From positions 3,658,001 through 3,722,000 of the forward strand of contig OY782875.1 of NCBI GenBank assembly GCA_963678565.1: 64,000 nt of DNA, written 5' to 3'. The notes beneath the pieces were generated by a model that saw only the letters and a list, made by a program, of their open reading frames with translations, searched no databases and was not told where the DNA came from. Position 1 is the first letter of the stretch; each line of letters starts with the position of its first letter. Both the position numbers and the translations under genes were made by a program. Below are positions 55,483-64,000 of the stretch, piece after piece. The DNA comes from SKHV01 sp963678565. GTDB lineage: Bacteria > Bacteroidota > Bacteroidia > Bacteroidales > Prolixibacteraceae.

Positions 55483-56877
55483 TTATTTTGTGGTTTCTAA
55501 AATCCAGCTTGAAACTGCATTTAATGCGATAGGTGAAAATGTCTGCTCTATTTTACTATATTCTAACGGACTACCATTTTCACATTCCTGAAACAGATGA
55601 TTCAGCTTGGGAATAACTACAGTTGAAAAATTCTTATTTCCTGCCTTATCGAGGCTCTTTTTAATGATCGTTAAATTTTCTTCAGGTGGAACTTGTAAGT
55701 CGTTTTCTCCATTAAGTGCCAAAACCGGACAAGTAACTTTCTCCAAAACCGGAGCAGGATCATACGTTAGAAAAAACTGCATCCACGCACTCGACAACCT
55801 TTGAACCTGACCATTTACAAATGCGTTGGCAGCGGCCTCATTAGTTGCTAAAGAGGGATTTTCTTTCACTGCATTTCTAAAGTAATCTTTTAACTGAGCT
55901 TTTAAAGAATCGGTATCCTCAGATTTCAGAATTAAATTAACTGCATCTTCGTTTATTTTTAAAGTTCTTTTCAGCTGCGCTTCTTCAACACCATAAGCCT
56001 CTGCAATTAATTTACTTTGCAAGACGATCAAATCACTGCCTTTCATTCCGGGGCCTGCTAACAAAACAATAAAATCAACCAGCTTTTTCTGAGCAAGCAT
56101 TGGCGCTATTATTCCACCTTCGCTATGCCCAATCAAGCCTATTTTACTTCTATCAACATCTTTTCGGCTTTTTAAATATTGAACTGCTGCTTCTGCATCA
56201 GTAGCTAAATCTAAGGTAGTTGCAGTTGCAAAATCGCCAGTCGATTCGGCAGTACCACGATCATCATATCGCAACACTGCAATTCCTTTTCGGGTTAAAT
56301 GATCGGCCAAAACAAGAAAAGGTTTGTGTCCCATTAGTTCTTCATTTCGGTTTTGAGCACCACTACCAGAGATTAAAACGACAACAGGAAAATTATCTCC
56401 CTCTTTAGGATAAGTAAAAGTTCCTGCCAATTCAATATTGGCTTCTTCATTAAAAAACTTCACATCTTCTGAATGATAAGGATACGGAGGGATTGGTTCT
56501 TGCGGCCTTCTTGAAGCTTCTATTTCTAATTCTTGCTTCACCAAATCGAGTGATAAAGCCATTCCACTTTGATTAAAGATACCCGAAATCAAAGTATCAT
56601 TTTTTATTATCGCTTCGTATTTTATTCCTGCGGAATTTATCTCAAATGTAAATACGGAATCATTTAAAACCATTGAGTTAATTGGAATTCCCGTTGCTCC
56701 TTGGTCCGGACTATCCATGGTTCCGGTATAGGCTCCCTCCTTCATTTCAACATGAATCAAAAGTCGCAATTCCATTCCTTGCACTTTTAAATTTCCCTGC
56801 CAAGTTCCAACGAGCTCTTGCGCATAAATGCCAATAGCACAAAAAACTGTAACTAAGAATATTGTAAGCTTTTTCAT
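55483..56877 (-). CDS. Secreted alpha/beta hydrolase with N-terminal beta domain
   Basis: 464 residues. A signal peptide (about 1-19, cleaved near IYAQE) is followed by a beta-rich domain (about 20-110) and the hydrolase core with SGSGAQNRNEELMGHKP (oxyanion region), nucleophile motif GLIGHSEGG (GxSxG), Asp in LNGENDLQVPP and His in PKLNHLFQ. It probably acts in the periplasm on esters or acyl peptides. It is 73 bp downstream of the SPFH gene and may share its transcript. Confidence 0.88.
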   Translation of the reverse strand: MKKLTIFLVTVFCAIGIYAQELVGTWQGNLKVQGMELRLLIHVEMKEGAYTGTMDSPDQGATGIPINSMVLNDSVFTFEINSAGIKYEAIIKNDTLISGIFNQSGMALSLDLVKQELEIEASRRPQEPIPPYPYHSEDVKFFNEEANIELAGTFTYPKEGDNFPVVVLISGSGAQNRNEELMGHKPFLVLADHLTRKGIAVLRYDDRGTAESTGDFATATTLDLATDAEAAVQYLKSRKDVDRSKIGLIGHSEGGIIAPMLAQKKLVDFIVLLAGPGMKGSDLIVLQSKLIAEAYGVEEAQLKRTLKINEDAVNLILKSEDTDSLKAQLKDYFRNAVKENPSLATNEAAANAFVNGQVQRLSSAWMQFFLTYDPAPVLEKVTCPVLALNGENDLQVPPEENLTIIKKSLDKAGNKNFSTVVIPKLNHLFQECENGSPLEYSKIEQTFSPIALNAVSSWILETTK

Positions 56878-56950
56878 TTCCTTGTAATTAAGAAATTGAA
56901 CCGTTGCATAAGAAGTTACATTAGCAACGATTCAATAATTTACTATTGTT

Positions 56951-57931
56951 TTATTTCTGTGCAAGCATGTCCTTAATACCACCAATTGATGAAAGTACAC
57001 CAGTAGCCTCATAAGGCATGTAGATAGTTTTGGTATCCTCGCCTTGAGTCATTTTCTCAAGTGTTTCAATATATTTAATTGCAACCATATACTGAATTGG
57101 ATCTCCGGCTTTTTCAACCGCTTCTTTAATTTTGTTAATTGCTTCACTTTCGGCAACTGCAACCTTTACTCTTGCTTCGGCCTGACCTTCTGCGGTTAAA
57201 ACAGCAGATCTCTTATCCCCTTCGGCACGGTTAATTTTTGATTCCTTATAACCTTCAGCCTCTAAAATTTGAGCTCGTTTTAAACCTTCTGCTTCTAATA
57301 TTTTGGCTCTACGATCTCGCTCAGCTCGCATTTGTTTCTCCATGGCATCGCGAATATCTTTTGGAGGATTAATATCCTGTAATTCAACTCGATTTACTTT
57401 CACCCCCCATTTGTTGGTTGCTTCATCTAAGATAATACGCAACTTGCTATTAATTGTATCGCGAGATGAAAGGGTATCGTCTAAATCCATTTCACCAATA
57501 ACATTACGCAAAGTGGTTTGAGTTAATTTTTCAATCGCATCGGGTAAGTTTTGAATTTCGTAGGTTGCCTTAATCGGGTCCATCACTTGAAAATAAAGCA
57601 GCGCATTTATTTCGGTGCCTACATTGTCTTTAGTAATTACACTTTGACGCGGGAAATCGTAGACAGTTTCACGCATATCAATTTTGTCTTTTGTTTTAAA
57701 AACAACCACTTTACGTCCATCGAAATCTTCGCGGGTATAACGCCATGTAATTTGGCGAGCTCGGTCAAAAATTGGAATGATGATGTTAAAACCGACAGGT
57801 AATGTACGGTGGTATTTTCCTAAACGTTCTACAATCATTGTCTCAGATTGTTGTACAATTCGAATCCCTGCAATAGTAAATATGATTACAAATAATGCAA
57901 GGGCAATTAAAATAATCGTAACTGGGTTCAT
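56951..57931 (-). CDS. SPFH/Band 7 membrane protein (paraslipin/QmcA-like)
   Basis: 326 residues. An N-terminal membrane helix (about 4-26) is followed by the SPFH domain (VQQSETMIVERLGKYHRTL to about 200) and a long coiled coil rich in Ala-Glu-Gly repeats (EAEGLKRAQILEAEGYKESK). It ends in a conserved tail (LSSIGGIKDML). Such proteins form large membrane-attached rings that organise membrane domains. NfeD proteins are their usual partners, and here one NfeD gene and one NfeD-LytTR gene lie upstream. Confidence 0.93.
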   Translation of the reverse strand: MNPVTIILIALALFVIIFTIAGIRIVQQSETMIVERLGKYHRTLPVGFNIIIPIFDRARQITWRYTREDFDGRKVVVFKTKDKIDMRETVYDFPRQSVITKDNVGTEINALLYFQVMDPIKATYEIQNLPDAIEKLTQTTLRNVIGEMDLDDTLSSRDTINSKLRIILDEATNKWGVKVNRVELQDINPPKDIRDAMEKQMRAERDRRAKILEAEGLKRAQILEAEGYKESKINRAEGDKRSAVLTAEGQAEARVKVAVAESEAINKIKEAVEKAGDPIQYMVAIKYIETLEKMTQGEDTKTIYMPYEATGVLSSIGGIKDMLAQK

Positions 57932-57966
57932 AGTAATAAGATTAATGGTTAATGATAATATGTGAG

Positions 57967-58410
57967 TTACATTACTGATTTAACTTCAAAAACAATACTG
58001 TCGACTTTTGTTATTTCGACAATCTTTCCGGTCTTAATAATACTGCCATCTGAGGTTCTGGCTTGCCAAACGCTTCCATCGAGTTTTACCGTTCCTTTTT
58101 CACCAATTGGATTAATTTCTTCTTCAACTGTTGCTTGTCTGCCAATATAAGCTTCGGTATTTGTTTTTATACTATGGGAGCGTTTGTACGCCCATTTTAA
58201 TAGGATCGGTCGAATTAGAAAAAAACTTGCAATCGTAAATAAACTGAAAACAAATATTTGCCACTCGATAGACATGCTCGCTGTAGCTGCGATGGTTCCA
58301 AACAAGGCACCAACTCCGAAATTAAATATTACGAAGGAGGGTATTATTATTTCAAGAATAAAGAAAAAGATTGCTGCGATTAACCAGATATGCCAAATTT
58401 CGAATTCCAT
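57967..58410 (-). CDS. NfeD-like membrane protein
   Basis: 147 residues. Three to four N-terminal membrane helices (about 5-70, starting EIWHIWLIAAIFFFILEIIIP) and a C-terminal OB-fold domain (YIGRQATVEEEINPIGEKG to the end). This is the short NfeD form without the protease domain, normally co-encoded with an SPFH protein (here 35 bp downstream). It is paralogous to the N-terminal half of the gene at 58532: both begin MEFE-WH-W-IAA. Confidence 0.92.
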   Translation of the reverse strand: MEFEIWHIWLIAAIFFFILEIIIPSFVIFNFGVGALFGTIAATASMSIEWQIFVFSLFTIASFFLIRPILLKWAYKRSHSIKTNTEAYIGRQATVEEEINPIGEKGTVKLDGSVWQARTSDGSIIKTGKIVEITKVDSIVFEVKSVM

Positions 58411-58531
58411 GATTTTTATTTTTTAGGTTTTTGACGTAATCAAAGCTATGGCATATTCAGTAAAAATATTGTAAAAGTTTAGGGTATCTTACCGAAATGA
58501 CAAAAATTTCAGGAAGAATGCAACTCGGTTT

Positions 58532-59374
58532 CTAAACTGCTTTAGCAATCCATTTCCGAAATGCGTGTGATTTTAAACGACTTACCGAAATGCTTAATGG
58601 CAAATTAGACAGCGAGTTAAGTACTACGTTCAACTTGCCATTTTCGTCTGCTTTAAACTCTTTTACAATTTGAGGTGAGATAATATATTGACGGTTAGCT
58701 CTAAAGAAATAATCGGTTCCAATGCGTTCTTCTAATTTTTCGAGCGACTCGTCTAACACATATTGTTTCCCATCCGAGTTGACCAAATAGGTAATTTTCT
58801 GATTGGAATAAAAACAAACCACATCGTTATGATGAAATATTTCTTTCCGATTTCCAACCGTTACAATTATACCTTTGTTTTCATTTAATATTTCGGCCAC
58901 CTTTTCTTCGACGGGCTTTTTATTTTCAACCTGAGAATGCACAACAGGACGAACAGTGATTACAATACTTTCTAGTGCAACAACCTCTACGAAACTATTT
59001 CTTTCAACTATTGAATAATCTTTGGTCACTGCTTTCCAGTCATCTCCATCAACCCGAACCGTTCCGCTACCTTTTGCGGCATCGATTGTTTCGATTACCT
59101 TTCCAACTTTACCGATCATTCCTTCGGCATTAGTCTTTAAGGTATTCGGGTTTTCAAAACGTTTCAAAATAGGTTTTAACAATAATATCCCGGCAAAGAA
59201 CCCAATTGTCGCCATTAATATATCAACCCACATTGGTAATCCTAGTGCCGCCGAAATAGCTGCCAAAATAGCGCCAATACCCATACTGCCAAGAATAAAC
59301 CCTGGAATAAATACTTCCAATACCAGAAATACAAATGCAGCAATTATCCAATAATGCCAAACTTCAAATTCCAT
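58532..59374 (-). CDS. NfeD-LytTR fusion: membrane-anchored DNA-binding protein
   Basis: 280 residues. Residues 1-143 are a full NfeD protein: hydrophobic helices at about 5-68 (WIIAAFVFLVLEVFIPGF) and an OB fold (MIGKVGKVIETIDAAKGSG, VRVDGDDWKAV). After a ~20-residue linker, residues about 166-278 form a LytTR DNA-binding domain: IIVTVGNRKEIFHHNDVVCF, KQYVLDESLEKLEERI, DYFFRANRQYIIS and a final SVSRLKSHAFRKW. The fusion would hold a transcription factor at the membrane next to the SPFH/NfeD assembly. It lies 7 bp after the BtpA-like gene and 121 bp before the second nfeD. Confidence 0.88.
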   Translation of the reverse strand: MEFEVWHYWIIAAFVFLVLEVFIPGFILGSMGIGAILAAISAALGLPMWVDILMATIGFFAGILLLKPILKRFENPNTLKTNAEGMIGKVGKVIETIDAAKGSGTVRVDGDDWKAVTKDYSIVERNSFVEVVALESIVITVRPVVHSQVENKKPVEEKVAEILNENKGIIVTVGNRKEIFHHNDVVCFYSNQKITYLVNSDGKQYVLDESLEKLEERIGTDYFFRANRQYIISPQIVKEFKADENGKLNVVLNSLSNLPLSISVSRLKSHAFRKWIAKAV

Positions 59375-59381
59375 AATCTAT

Positions 59382-60182
59382 TTATTTGTTTCGAAGAATT
59401 TTAACTTGATTCATAAACTCCTTTACAGCATTAGAATCAATTGTTTCTTCCCAATAATGATTGTATTTAAATCCTGATCCAACTATAAATACATCGGCAT
59501 AGGGCCATAGTACTTTAATATTTTCACTTGAAACTCCACTACCAACTATAAGTGGTAACTGTACCGCTTTCCGTGCTTCTATTAAATCAACAACTTCAAC
59601 CGATTCTCCAGTTGAGCTTCCAGTGATAATAATGCCATCGCTTAAAAAATATTCGGCTGTTTTAGCTGTTTCGGCAACCGACACATCTGCAGTGATTTCG
59701 TGCGCTGAATGTTTTTTCTTTATATCGGTCCAAACTTTTATTGCTGTTGCTCCTATTTGCTTTCTAAAACGTAACAATTCACCAGCATCGCTCTCAAACA
59801 AACCTTCATCGGCTAAATGACCATAAACAAAACCTTCGGTTCGAATAAAATCGAATGAGGCCGCCAAAGCAACACTTAAGGCTTCCTTATTTGCACCAGC
59901 CAATATTTGAATACCTAATGGTAATTTGGTTGCGGCTCTTAATTTTACAGCTACAGCTGTCATTGCCGCAACGATTTCCGGACCAACATTTTTCTTTAAA
60001 TATGGGACATCATGCATATTTTCAATTAAAACCGCATCCACTCCACATTTGATATAAATGTTTAATTCAGTTATCGCTTTCTTAATTATTTCATGAATAG
60101 AATGGCTATTTCGGGGAGTTCCGGGAAGCGCTGCCACATGTATCATCCCAACTACAACTTTTTGCTTTTGGTCAAATTCCAT
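59382..60182 (-). CDS. BtpA/SgcQ-family TIM-barrel protein
   Basis: 266 residues. Family motifs are VGMIHVAALPGTPRN at the start, CGVDAVLIENMHDVPYL, LPLGIQILAGANKEALSVA, FIRTEGFVYGHLADEGL and VGSGVSSENIK. BtpA is required for photosystem I stability in cyanobacteria, and SgcQ belongs to a sugar cluster; the reaction is unknown. It is the first gene of the minus-strand operon with the NfeD-LytTR fusion. Confidence 0.9.
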   Translation of the reverse strand: MEFDQKQKVVVGMIHVAALPGTPRNSHSIHEIIKKAITELNIYIKCGVDAVLIENMHDVPYLKKNVGPEIVAAMTAVAVKLRAATKLPLGIQILAGANKEALSVALAASFDFIRTEGFVYGHLADEGLFESDAGELLRFRKQIGATAIKVWTDIKKKHSAHEITADVSVAETAKTAEYFLSDGIIITGSSTGESVEVVDLIEARKAVQLPLIVGSGVSSENIKVLWPYADVFIVGSGFKYNHYWEETIDSNAVKEFMNQVKILRNK

Positions 60183-60270
60183 TGTAATAATTTAATGCTA
60201 GATTTTATAACGTTATTGAATTGATTAAATATAGCTCATTTTTTAAAGAACGAATACGCAAAAAATCAAT

Positions 60271-60278
60271 CAAATTTA
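60271..60278 (-). promoter_or_regulatory. -7 promoter element TAAATTTG of the BtpA-NfeD-SPFH operon
   Basis: Exact TAnnTTTG on the minus strand, 88 bp before the BtpA-like ATG at 60182. No good -33 box is visible. Confidence 0.4.
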
Positions 60279-60406
60279 TTTTACCATAGAATAGATCCTT
60301 ATAAAATATATGATTCTACAAAATACATTTTTAAAAACATCCTCTAAATTGCAAATATTAAAGTCAATTTTTAACTTTTTTTAATACCTTTAGCCCAATT
60401 ATGACT

Positions 60407-60432
60407 ATTGGTATAACTGTGAGACTACCAAT
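60407..60432. promoter_or_regulatory. 7-bp inverted repeat ATTGGTA/TACCAAT in the fasciclin-gene leader region
   Basis: Perfect arms at 60407-60413 and 60426-60432 with a 12-base spacer. It lies about 15 bp after TACCTTTA (one base off TAnnTTTG, near 60386). It could be an operator at a transcription start or the first hairpin of a leader RNA. Confidence 0.4.
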
Positions 60433-60964
60433 TTAAGTCCGAAAGTTCTGTATTATATTTTGTAGAAACAGATTCACATTGATGAAGTATCCAACTAATA
60501 CTTTGTCTCTAACTAACTGATTTAATTTAAATTCAAATAACTAACTTATGCAAAAATTTTTGAATCCTGTTTTAAAATTTTATCAAAGGGGAATCAGGAG
60601 CAATAGCTACTTATGTATTGCACTAATGGGGAAGTTCCATAAAATCCCCAACAACTTGGCTCATATCATGCAAAATCATTCAACATTCCAGAAGATTTAT
60701 TTTTTGGATCGAATGAGGAATTGTGTATTGTATTATCTCAATATAACAAAGAGGTGGGGAAATTTTCATGATAGCGCTAATAATGCAAAGACAAATCTGG
60801 TCATTGCTAGTCAATCAATGACATACAATTCCTATTATTAAAACAAGTATCCTTAAAGGTAATACTTGCTTATTCATTGATACTTATCTAAGAAATCAAA
60901 AATAGTTTTAACAACTAGTGAATAACTAAATTAACAAAGTGCAAACAATTAAACTGCAATAATT
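60433..60964 (+). other. Long structured leader region upstream of the fasciclin/SusC operon
   Basis: More than 500 bp before the fasciclin ATG. Hairpins seen by eye: GCAATA/TATTGC (60600-60621), TGGGGA/TCCCCA (60627-60650) and CAAGTAT/ATACTTG (60844-60868) with inner CC/GG pairs. A frame of 97 codons (60548-60841) runs through the middle but has no promoter box or recognised domain. The region may be a regulatory leader, a small RNA or a small protein gene. The evidence does not decide. Confidence 0.35.
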
Positions 60965-63208
60965 ATGAGGAAATATTCAACTCATTTTTTCCTTTTGTTA
61001 TTTATATCATCTTTATTTTTGCAATCATGCAAGACTGAAATGCAAGAGCATTATAAAGCGCCTTCTTGGTCGAAAGGAAGTGCCTGGGATGTTCTCGAAG
61101 ACAGAGGAAATTATGAAACATTTTTAGAAGCGGCAACACTGACCGGTTTCGACGTGATTCTTAAGGGAAAAGCTATTGTTACCGTAATGGCGCCAAATGA
61201 TGAATCGTTCGTTTCATATATGAACGAAAAAAACAAAAGTTCGCTAGACGATTTTACAATTGATGAACTAACCAAATTAATTGGTTATCACATATTGTAT
61301 TACGAATTTCAAACAGGAGATTTAATCAATTTCCGTCCATTGGATGACGAACATGCTGATAAGGAAACTACCGACGAAAATGCAGGGTTATACTATAAGT
61401 ACAGAACCCGTAGCCAAAGCAGTCCGTCAATGGAAACCGATGCAGAAGGTAAGTCGTATAAAGTATATCACAATGAACGTTTAATTCCTGTATTTTCTTA
61501 TCGGATGTTTGAAACAAAAGGAATAAACGCTAAATACAACTATCAATACTTTTATCCAAATTCAAATTGGACAGAAACTACCGATTTTAATGTATCTGAA
61601 GCAGAGGTTGAAGAATACGAAGTTATTTCTGATAATGGCTATTTATATATGGTAGACAGAGTAATCGAACCATTAAAAACCATTTATCAAGTACTTGAAG
61701 ATGACTCAGAATATTCTCAATATTTAGACTTATACAATAAATACGAAGAATTTAATTATGACGAAACATTAACCACTGATTTTGGCGATGGCGATAGTTT
61801 ATTTCTAAAAACATTTGATCCACTACCCGATATTGCGAAAGAATGGCCTGTAAGTAATTTTAGAGAAATAGGCAATATGTCATATTTAGCATATAGTATT
61901 TTCAGTCCTTCAAACTCAGCTTTAAATGGTTTTTTCGAAGATTTTTGGAAAGTTGGCGGATACTCTGAAATTGACAGTGTAAATGAAACTGCTCTCTCGT
62001 ATTTAATTTACAATACGGTTTATGGCTCATCAATTGTTTTCCCCGATGAAATTAAATCGAAAGAATTAGAAAACTCATTTGGTGTTACTATATATTTTGA
62101 TGTGGATGAAGTTCCGCAAGAAAATCGCGTCATATGCTCAAATGGAGCATTCTATGGTTTGGACCAACTTAATGCACCCCCAATGTTTAGTTCGGTTACC
62201 GGACCTGCATTCCAATACAAAAACAGTTTTTATTACCTATATATGTTAGATGCTTCGTCTCTTTTAACAAGTTTGGCAAGCGATCAAACATCATTCATCA
62301 CACTAATCCCAACCAATCAGCAGCTTGAAGCTTCTGAAATCCGAAACTCGGGAGGAGTACTTCAAGAAATGACTGAAGGAATATGGGATGACATGGGTGA
62401 AAACCGTATGACCGATATTGTAAATGCACATACAGTAACCGGTAATCAAGCAATTTCTCAAACAGGGACACAAGTACTACACACCAACAACTCGTATTCA
62501 TACTGGTATGTAAAAGATGGGAAACTAACCACCAGTGTTTTATTTAACACTTCAATTACAACCGAAGCAAACGATGTTGTTTTCTATGATTTAAATGAAT
62601 ACAAATTAAAAGGTGGCTCTTGGAGCAATGGTTATTCTTATGGATACGATGCAAATTTGATGTTCCAACCATTAGATGAAGATAAAGATAATTTTCAGGA
62701 TGATTTAGCAATCACAAAAGATGAAACCTATCCTTTTTATCAATTCTCTGAACTACTTCGAAATGCAGGATTAGTAAATAGTGGAAAAATGGAAATCACC
62801 TTCTTAAAGGGAGCTCGCAGCTTGATTTTTATTCCAACCAACGATGCAATTACCACAGCAATCGCTGCTGGTAATATTCCAGGAGTTGAAACAGATGGTA
62901 CAGTAAGTGACGCAGATGCATTAGCAGGTTATCTACAATCATATTTTGTAAAAACAGAAGACAATGGTATTACAACATATCCATACATAAATTCTGGTGT
63001 CGAAGGTGCTTACACTTCATGTAGCACTACAAACAAAAGTTACGTAAATATTATTGATGACGGTTCATCAATTAAAGTACAACGCCAATACCCAGGGGAA
63101 AATGGAGAATACGTGAATGGCAATATTATCAATGTAATTGCCGACTACGATTACTTACCATTTGCCTTTTACGATTGTGGAATACATTTTATCAACGGGA
63201 TTCTGTAA
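60965..63208 (+). CDS. Fasciclin-domain (FAS1) outer-membrane lipoprotein
   Basis: 747 residues. The lipoprotein signal ends at C22 (LFLQSCKTE). FAS1 modules are seen at about 40-230 (FLEAATLTGFDVILKGKAIVTV, then MAPNDESFVSYM), and further copies in the middle and C-terminal parts (FSPSNSALNGFF, LIPTNQQLEAS, FIPTNDAITTAI). In Bacteroidota such lipoproteins are encoded with SusC/SusD pairs and probably bind surface glycans or polymers. Its stop overlaps a start codon (TAATG at 63206) of the following SusC frame. Confidence 0.88.
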   Translation: MRKYSTHFFLLLFISSLFLQSCKTEMQEHYKAPSWSKGSAWDVLEDRGNYETFLEAATLTGFDVILKGKAIVTVMAPNDESFVSYMNEKNKSSLDDFTIDELTKLIGYHILYYEFQTGDLINFRPLDDEHADKETTDENAGLYYKYRTRSQSSPSMETDAEGKSYKVYHNERLIPVFSYRMFETKGINAKYNYQYFYPNSNWTETTDFNVSEAEVEEYEVISDNGYLYMVDRVIEPLKTIYQVLEDDSEYSQYLDLYNKYEEFNYDETLTTDFGDGDSLFLKTFDPLPDIAKEWPVSNFREIGNMSYLAYSIFSPSNSALNGFFEDFWKVGGYSEIDSVNETALSYLIYNTVYGSSIVFPDEIKSKELENSFGVTIYFDVDEVPQENRVICSNGAFYGLDQLNAPPMFSSVTGPAFQYKNSFYYLYMLDASSLLTSLASDQTSFITLIPTNQQLEASEIRNSGGVLQEMTEGIWDDMGENRMTDIVNAHTVTGNQAISQTGTQVLHTNNSYSYWYVKDGKLTTSVLFNTSITTEANDVVFYDLNEYKLKGGSWSNGYSYGYDANLMFQPLDEDKDNFQDDLAITKDETYPFYQFSELLRNAGLVNSGKMEITFLKGARSLIFIPTNDAITTAIAAGNIPGVETDGTVSDADALAGYLQSYFVKTEDNGITTYPYINSGVEGAYTSCSTTNKSYVNIIDDGSSIKVQRQYPGENGEYVNGNIINVIADYDYLPFAFYDCGIHFINGIL

Positions 63209-63228
63209 TGCAAAAAATGATTTCAATT

Positions 63229-64000
63229 ATGGATAAAAGAAAATATCTAATATTAACAATATGTTTATACCTAATTTCAGGGATAACCTATGCACAAAAC
63301 ACATCGGTTCTGATTGGTAAGGTATATGAGATGACCGAAAACGGAAAACAACCTGTTCCCGGTGCAAACGTTACGGTAATGAATGAGCAGAACCGATTTA
63401 TCGAAGGTGCTCCAACCAATTTTGATGGAGAATACGTCATACAAGTTCCAAAGACAGAGGAAAAACTTCAGATTGTGGTTTCATTCATCGGTTTAAAAAC
63501 AAAGAAGATTGAATACAATAATCAGCCAGTTCTTGACTTTGTTTTAGAACCCGATTCTAAAGAGATGGAAGAAGTCGTGGTTCAAGCTCGTCATATCGAT
63601 CAAATCACAGGGATTTCAAAAGAGCAACAAACTAATGCTACACAGCGAATTTCGATGGACGAAATTATGGCAATAACTCCGGTAACATCGATTGACGAAG
63701 CACTTCAAGGAAAACTTGGTGGAGTTGATATCATTTCAGGTGGAGACCCCGGAGCAAGAAGTTCAATTCGAATCCGAGGAACCAGTACCTTGAATGGAAG
63801 TGCTGATCCTTTGATTGTTATCGATGGAATTCCATATCCAACAAATATTAACGATGACTTTAATTTTGCAACTGCCAATGAAGAAGATTACGGGCAATTA
63901 TTAAACATTGCGCCATCAGATATTGAAGCAATTGAAGTTCTCAAAGATGCTGCGTCAACAGCAATATGGGGTACCAGTGGTGGTAACGGTGTATTAGTCA
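63229..64000 (+). CDS. SusC/RagA-family TonB-dependent receptor (3' truncated by window end)
   Basis: Open frame to the last base, 257 residues visible from the ATG at 63229. In-frame ATGs at 63208 (overlapping the fasciclin stop) and 63217 are alternatives. A signal peptide (MDKRKYLILTICLYLISG, cleaved near YAQN) precedes a carboxypeptidase-D-like domain (GKVYEMTENGKQPVPGANVTV to FVLEPD), a TonB-box-like region (EEVVVQA) and the plug (IDEALQGKLGGVDIISGG, SSIRIRGTSTLNG, VLKDAASTAIWGTSGGNGV). It imports glycans or other large ligands. A SusD gene is expected beyond the window. Confidence 0.92.
   Translation, partial: MDKRKYLILTICLYLISGITYAQNTSVLIGKVYEMTENGKQPVPGANVTVMNEQNRFIEGAPTNFDGEYVIQVPKTEEKLQIVVSFIGLKTKKIEYNNQPVLDFVLEPDSKEMEEVVVQARHIDQITGISKEQQTNATQRISMDEIMAITPVTSIDEALQGKLGGVDIISGGDPGARSSIRIRGTSTLNGSADPLIVIDGIPYPTNINDDFNFATANEEDYGQLLNIAPSDIEAIEVLKDAASTAIWGTSGGNGVLV

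Noticed and set aside
60548..60841. 97-codon frame in the fasciclin leader
   Set aside because: Not listed as a gene: no promoter box, no recognised domain, and hairpins run through it. Kept as a possibility in the leader entry.
1..64000. tRNA, rRNA, CRISPR arrays, insertion sequences or phage genes
   Set aside because: None recognised: no transposase or integrase frames, no regularly spaced identical repeats, and no cloverleaf-like sequence noticed by eye.

Overview
The window is an AT-rich stretch of a Bacteroidota chromosome, most likely a marine Bacteroidales/Marinilabiliales-type anaerobe or facultative anaerobe. The evidence is a type IX secretion tail on a beta-helix protein, SusC/RagA-type TonB receptors with a fasciclin lipoprotein, an LptE-family lipoprotein, many promoters with the Bacteroidota -7 element TAnnTTTG, mostly weak Shine-Dalgarno sequences, and a complete Rnf complex. 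No rRNA, tRNA, CRISPR array, insertion sequence or prophage was recognised. The region is mostly core genome, with two accessory-looking patches near 39.7-41.7 kb and 60.2-64 kb.

Layout. 1-4.6 kb: the 3' end of a secreted beta-helix protein, then a minus-strand operon ugd, UDP-glucuronate decarboxylase and a receiver/histidine-kinase protein, giving UDP-glucose to UDP-glucuronate to UDP-xylose. 5-8.3 kb: a large hybrid sensor kinase. 8.5 kb: a 59-residue membrane microprotein. 8.9-14.5 kb: rseC-like gene and rnfBCDGEA, an ion-pumping ferredoxin:NAD oxidoreductase. 14.5-25 kb: housekeeping genes (gpmI, rplU-rpmA, bifunctional nuclease, nucleoside transporter, thyA-folA, lon, an M20 deacylase). 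25-29.5 kb: two unrelated acetate-type uptake systems facing each other, then cardiolipin synthase. 29.5-33.5 kb: branching enzyme, a GH43 lipoprotein and kdsB. 33.8-38.9 kb: sigma-54 activator, lptE, a TPR protein, secG and groES-groEL. 39-41.7 kb: nitroreductase, a free-standing archaeal-type threonyl-tRNA editing domain, a Crp-family remnant, a small lipoprotein, a cupin and a decayed 21-bp tandem repeat. 41.8-50 kb: purL, serB, an acetyltransferase, and a LysR regulator with YeiH-type and TauE-type exporters. 50-52.8 kb: an orphan SusC-like receptor. 52.8-60.2 kb (minus strand): type II NADH dehydrogenase, an NRAMP-related transporter with altered metal-site motifs, an alpha/beta hydrolase, an SPFH protein, an NfeD protein, an NfeD-LytTR fusion and a BtpA-like protein. 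60.2-64 kb: a long structured leader, a fasciclin lipoprotein and the start of a SusC gene cut by the window end.

The most unusual items are: (1) the NfeD-LytTR fusion, in effect a membrane-anchored DNA-binding protein, inside an SPFH/NfeD operon; (2) the stand-alone threonyl-tRNA editing domain whose usual catalytic lysine and glutamate positions look changed, with a perfect 12-bp inverted repeat on its promoter; (3) the 21-bp degenerate tandem array upstream of purL; (4) a shared TTGGCA-N7-TGA element upstream of both lon and groES; (5) a LysR-type dyad lying on the -33 box of the YeiH-type exporter promoter.
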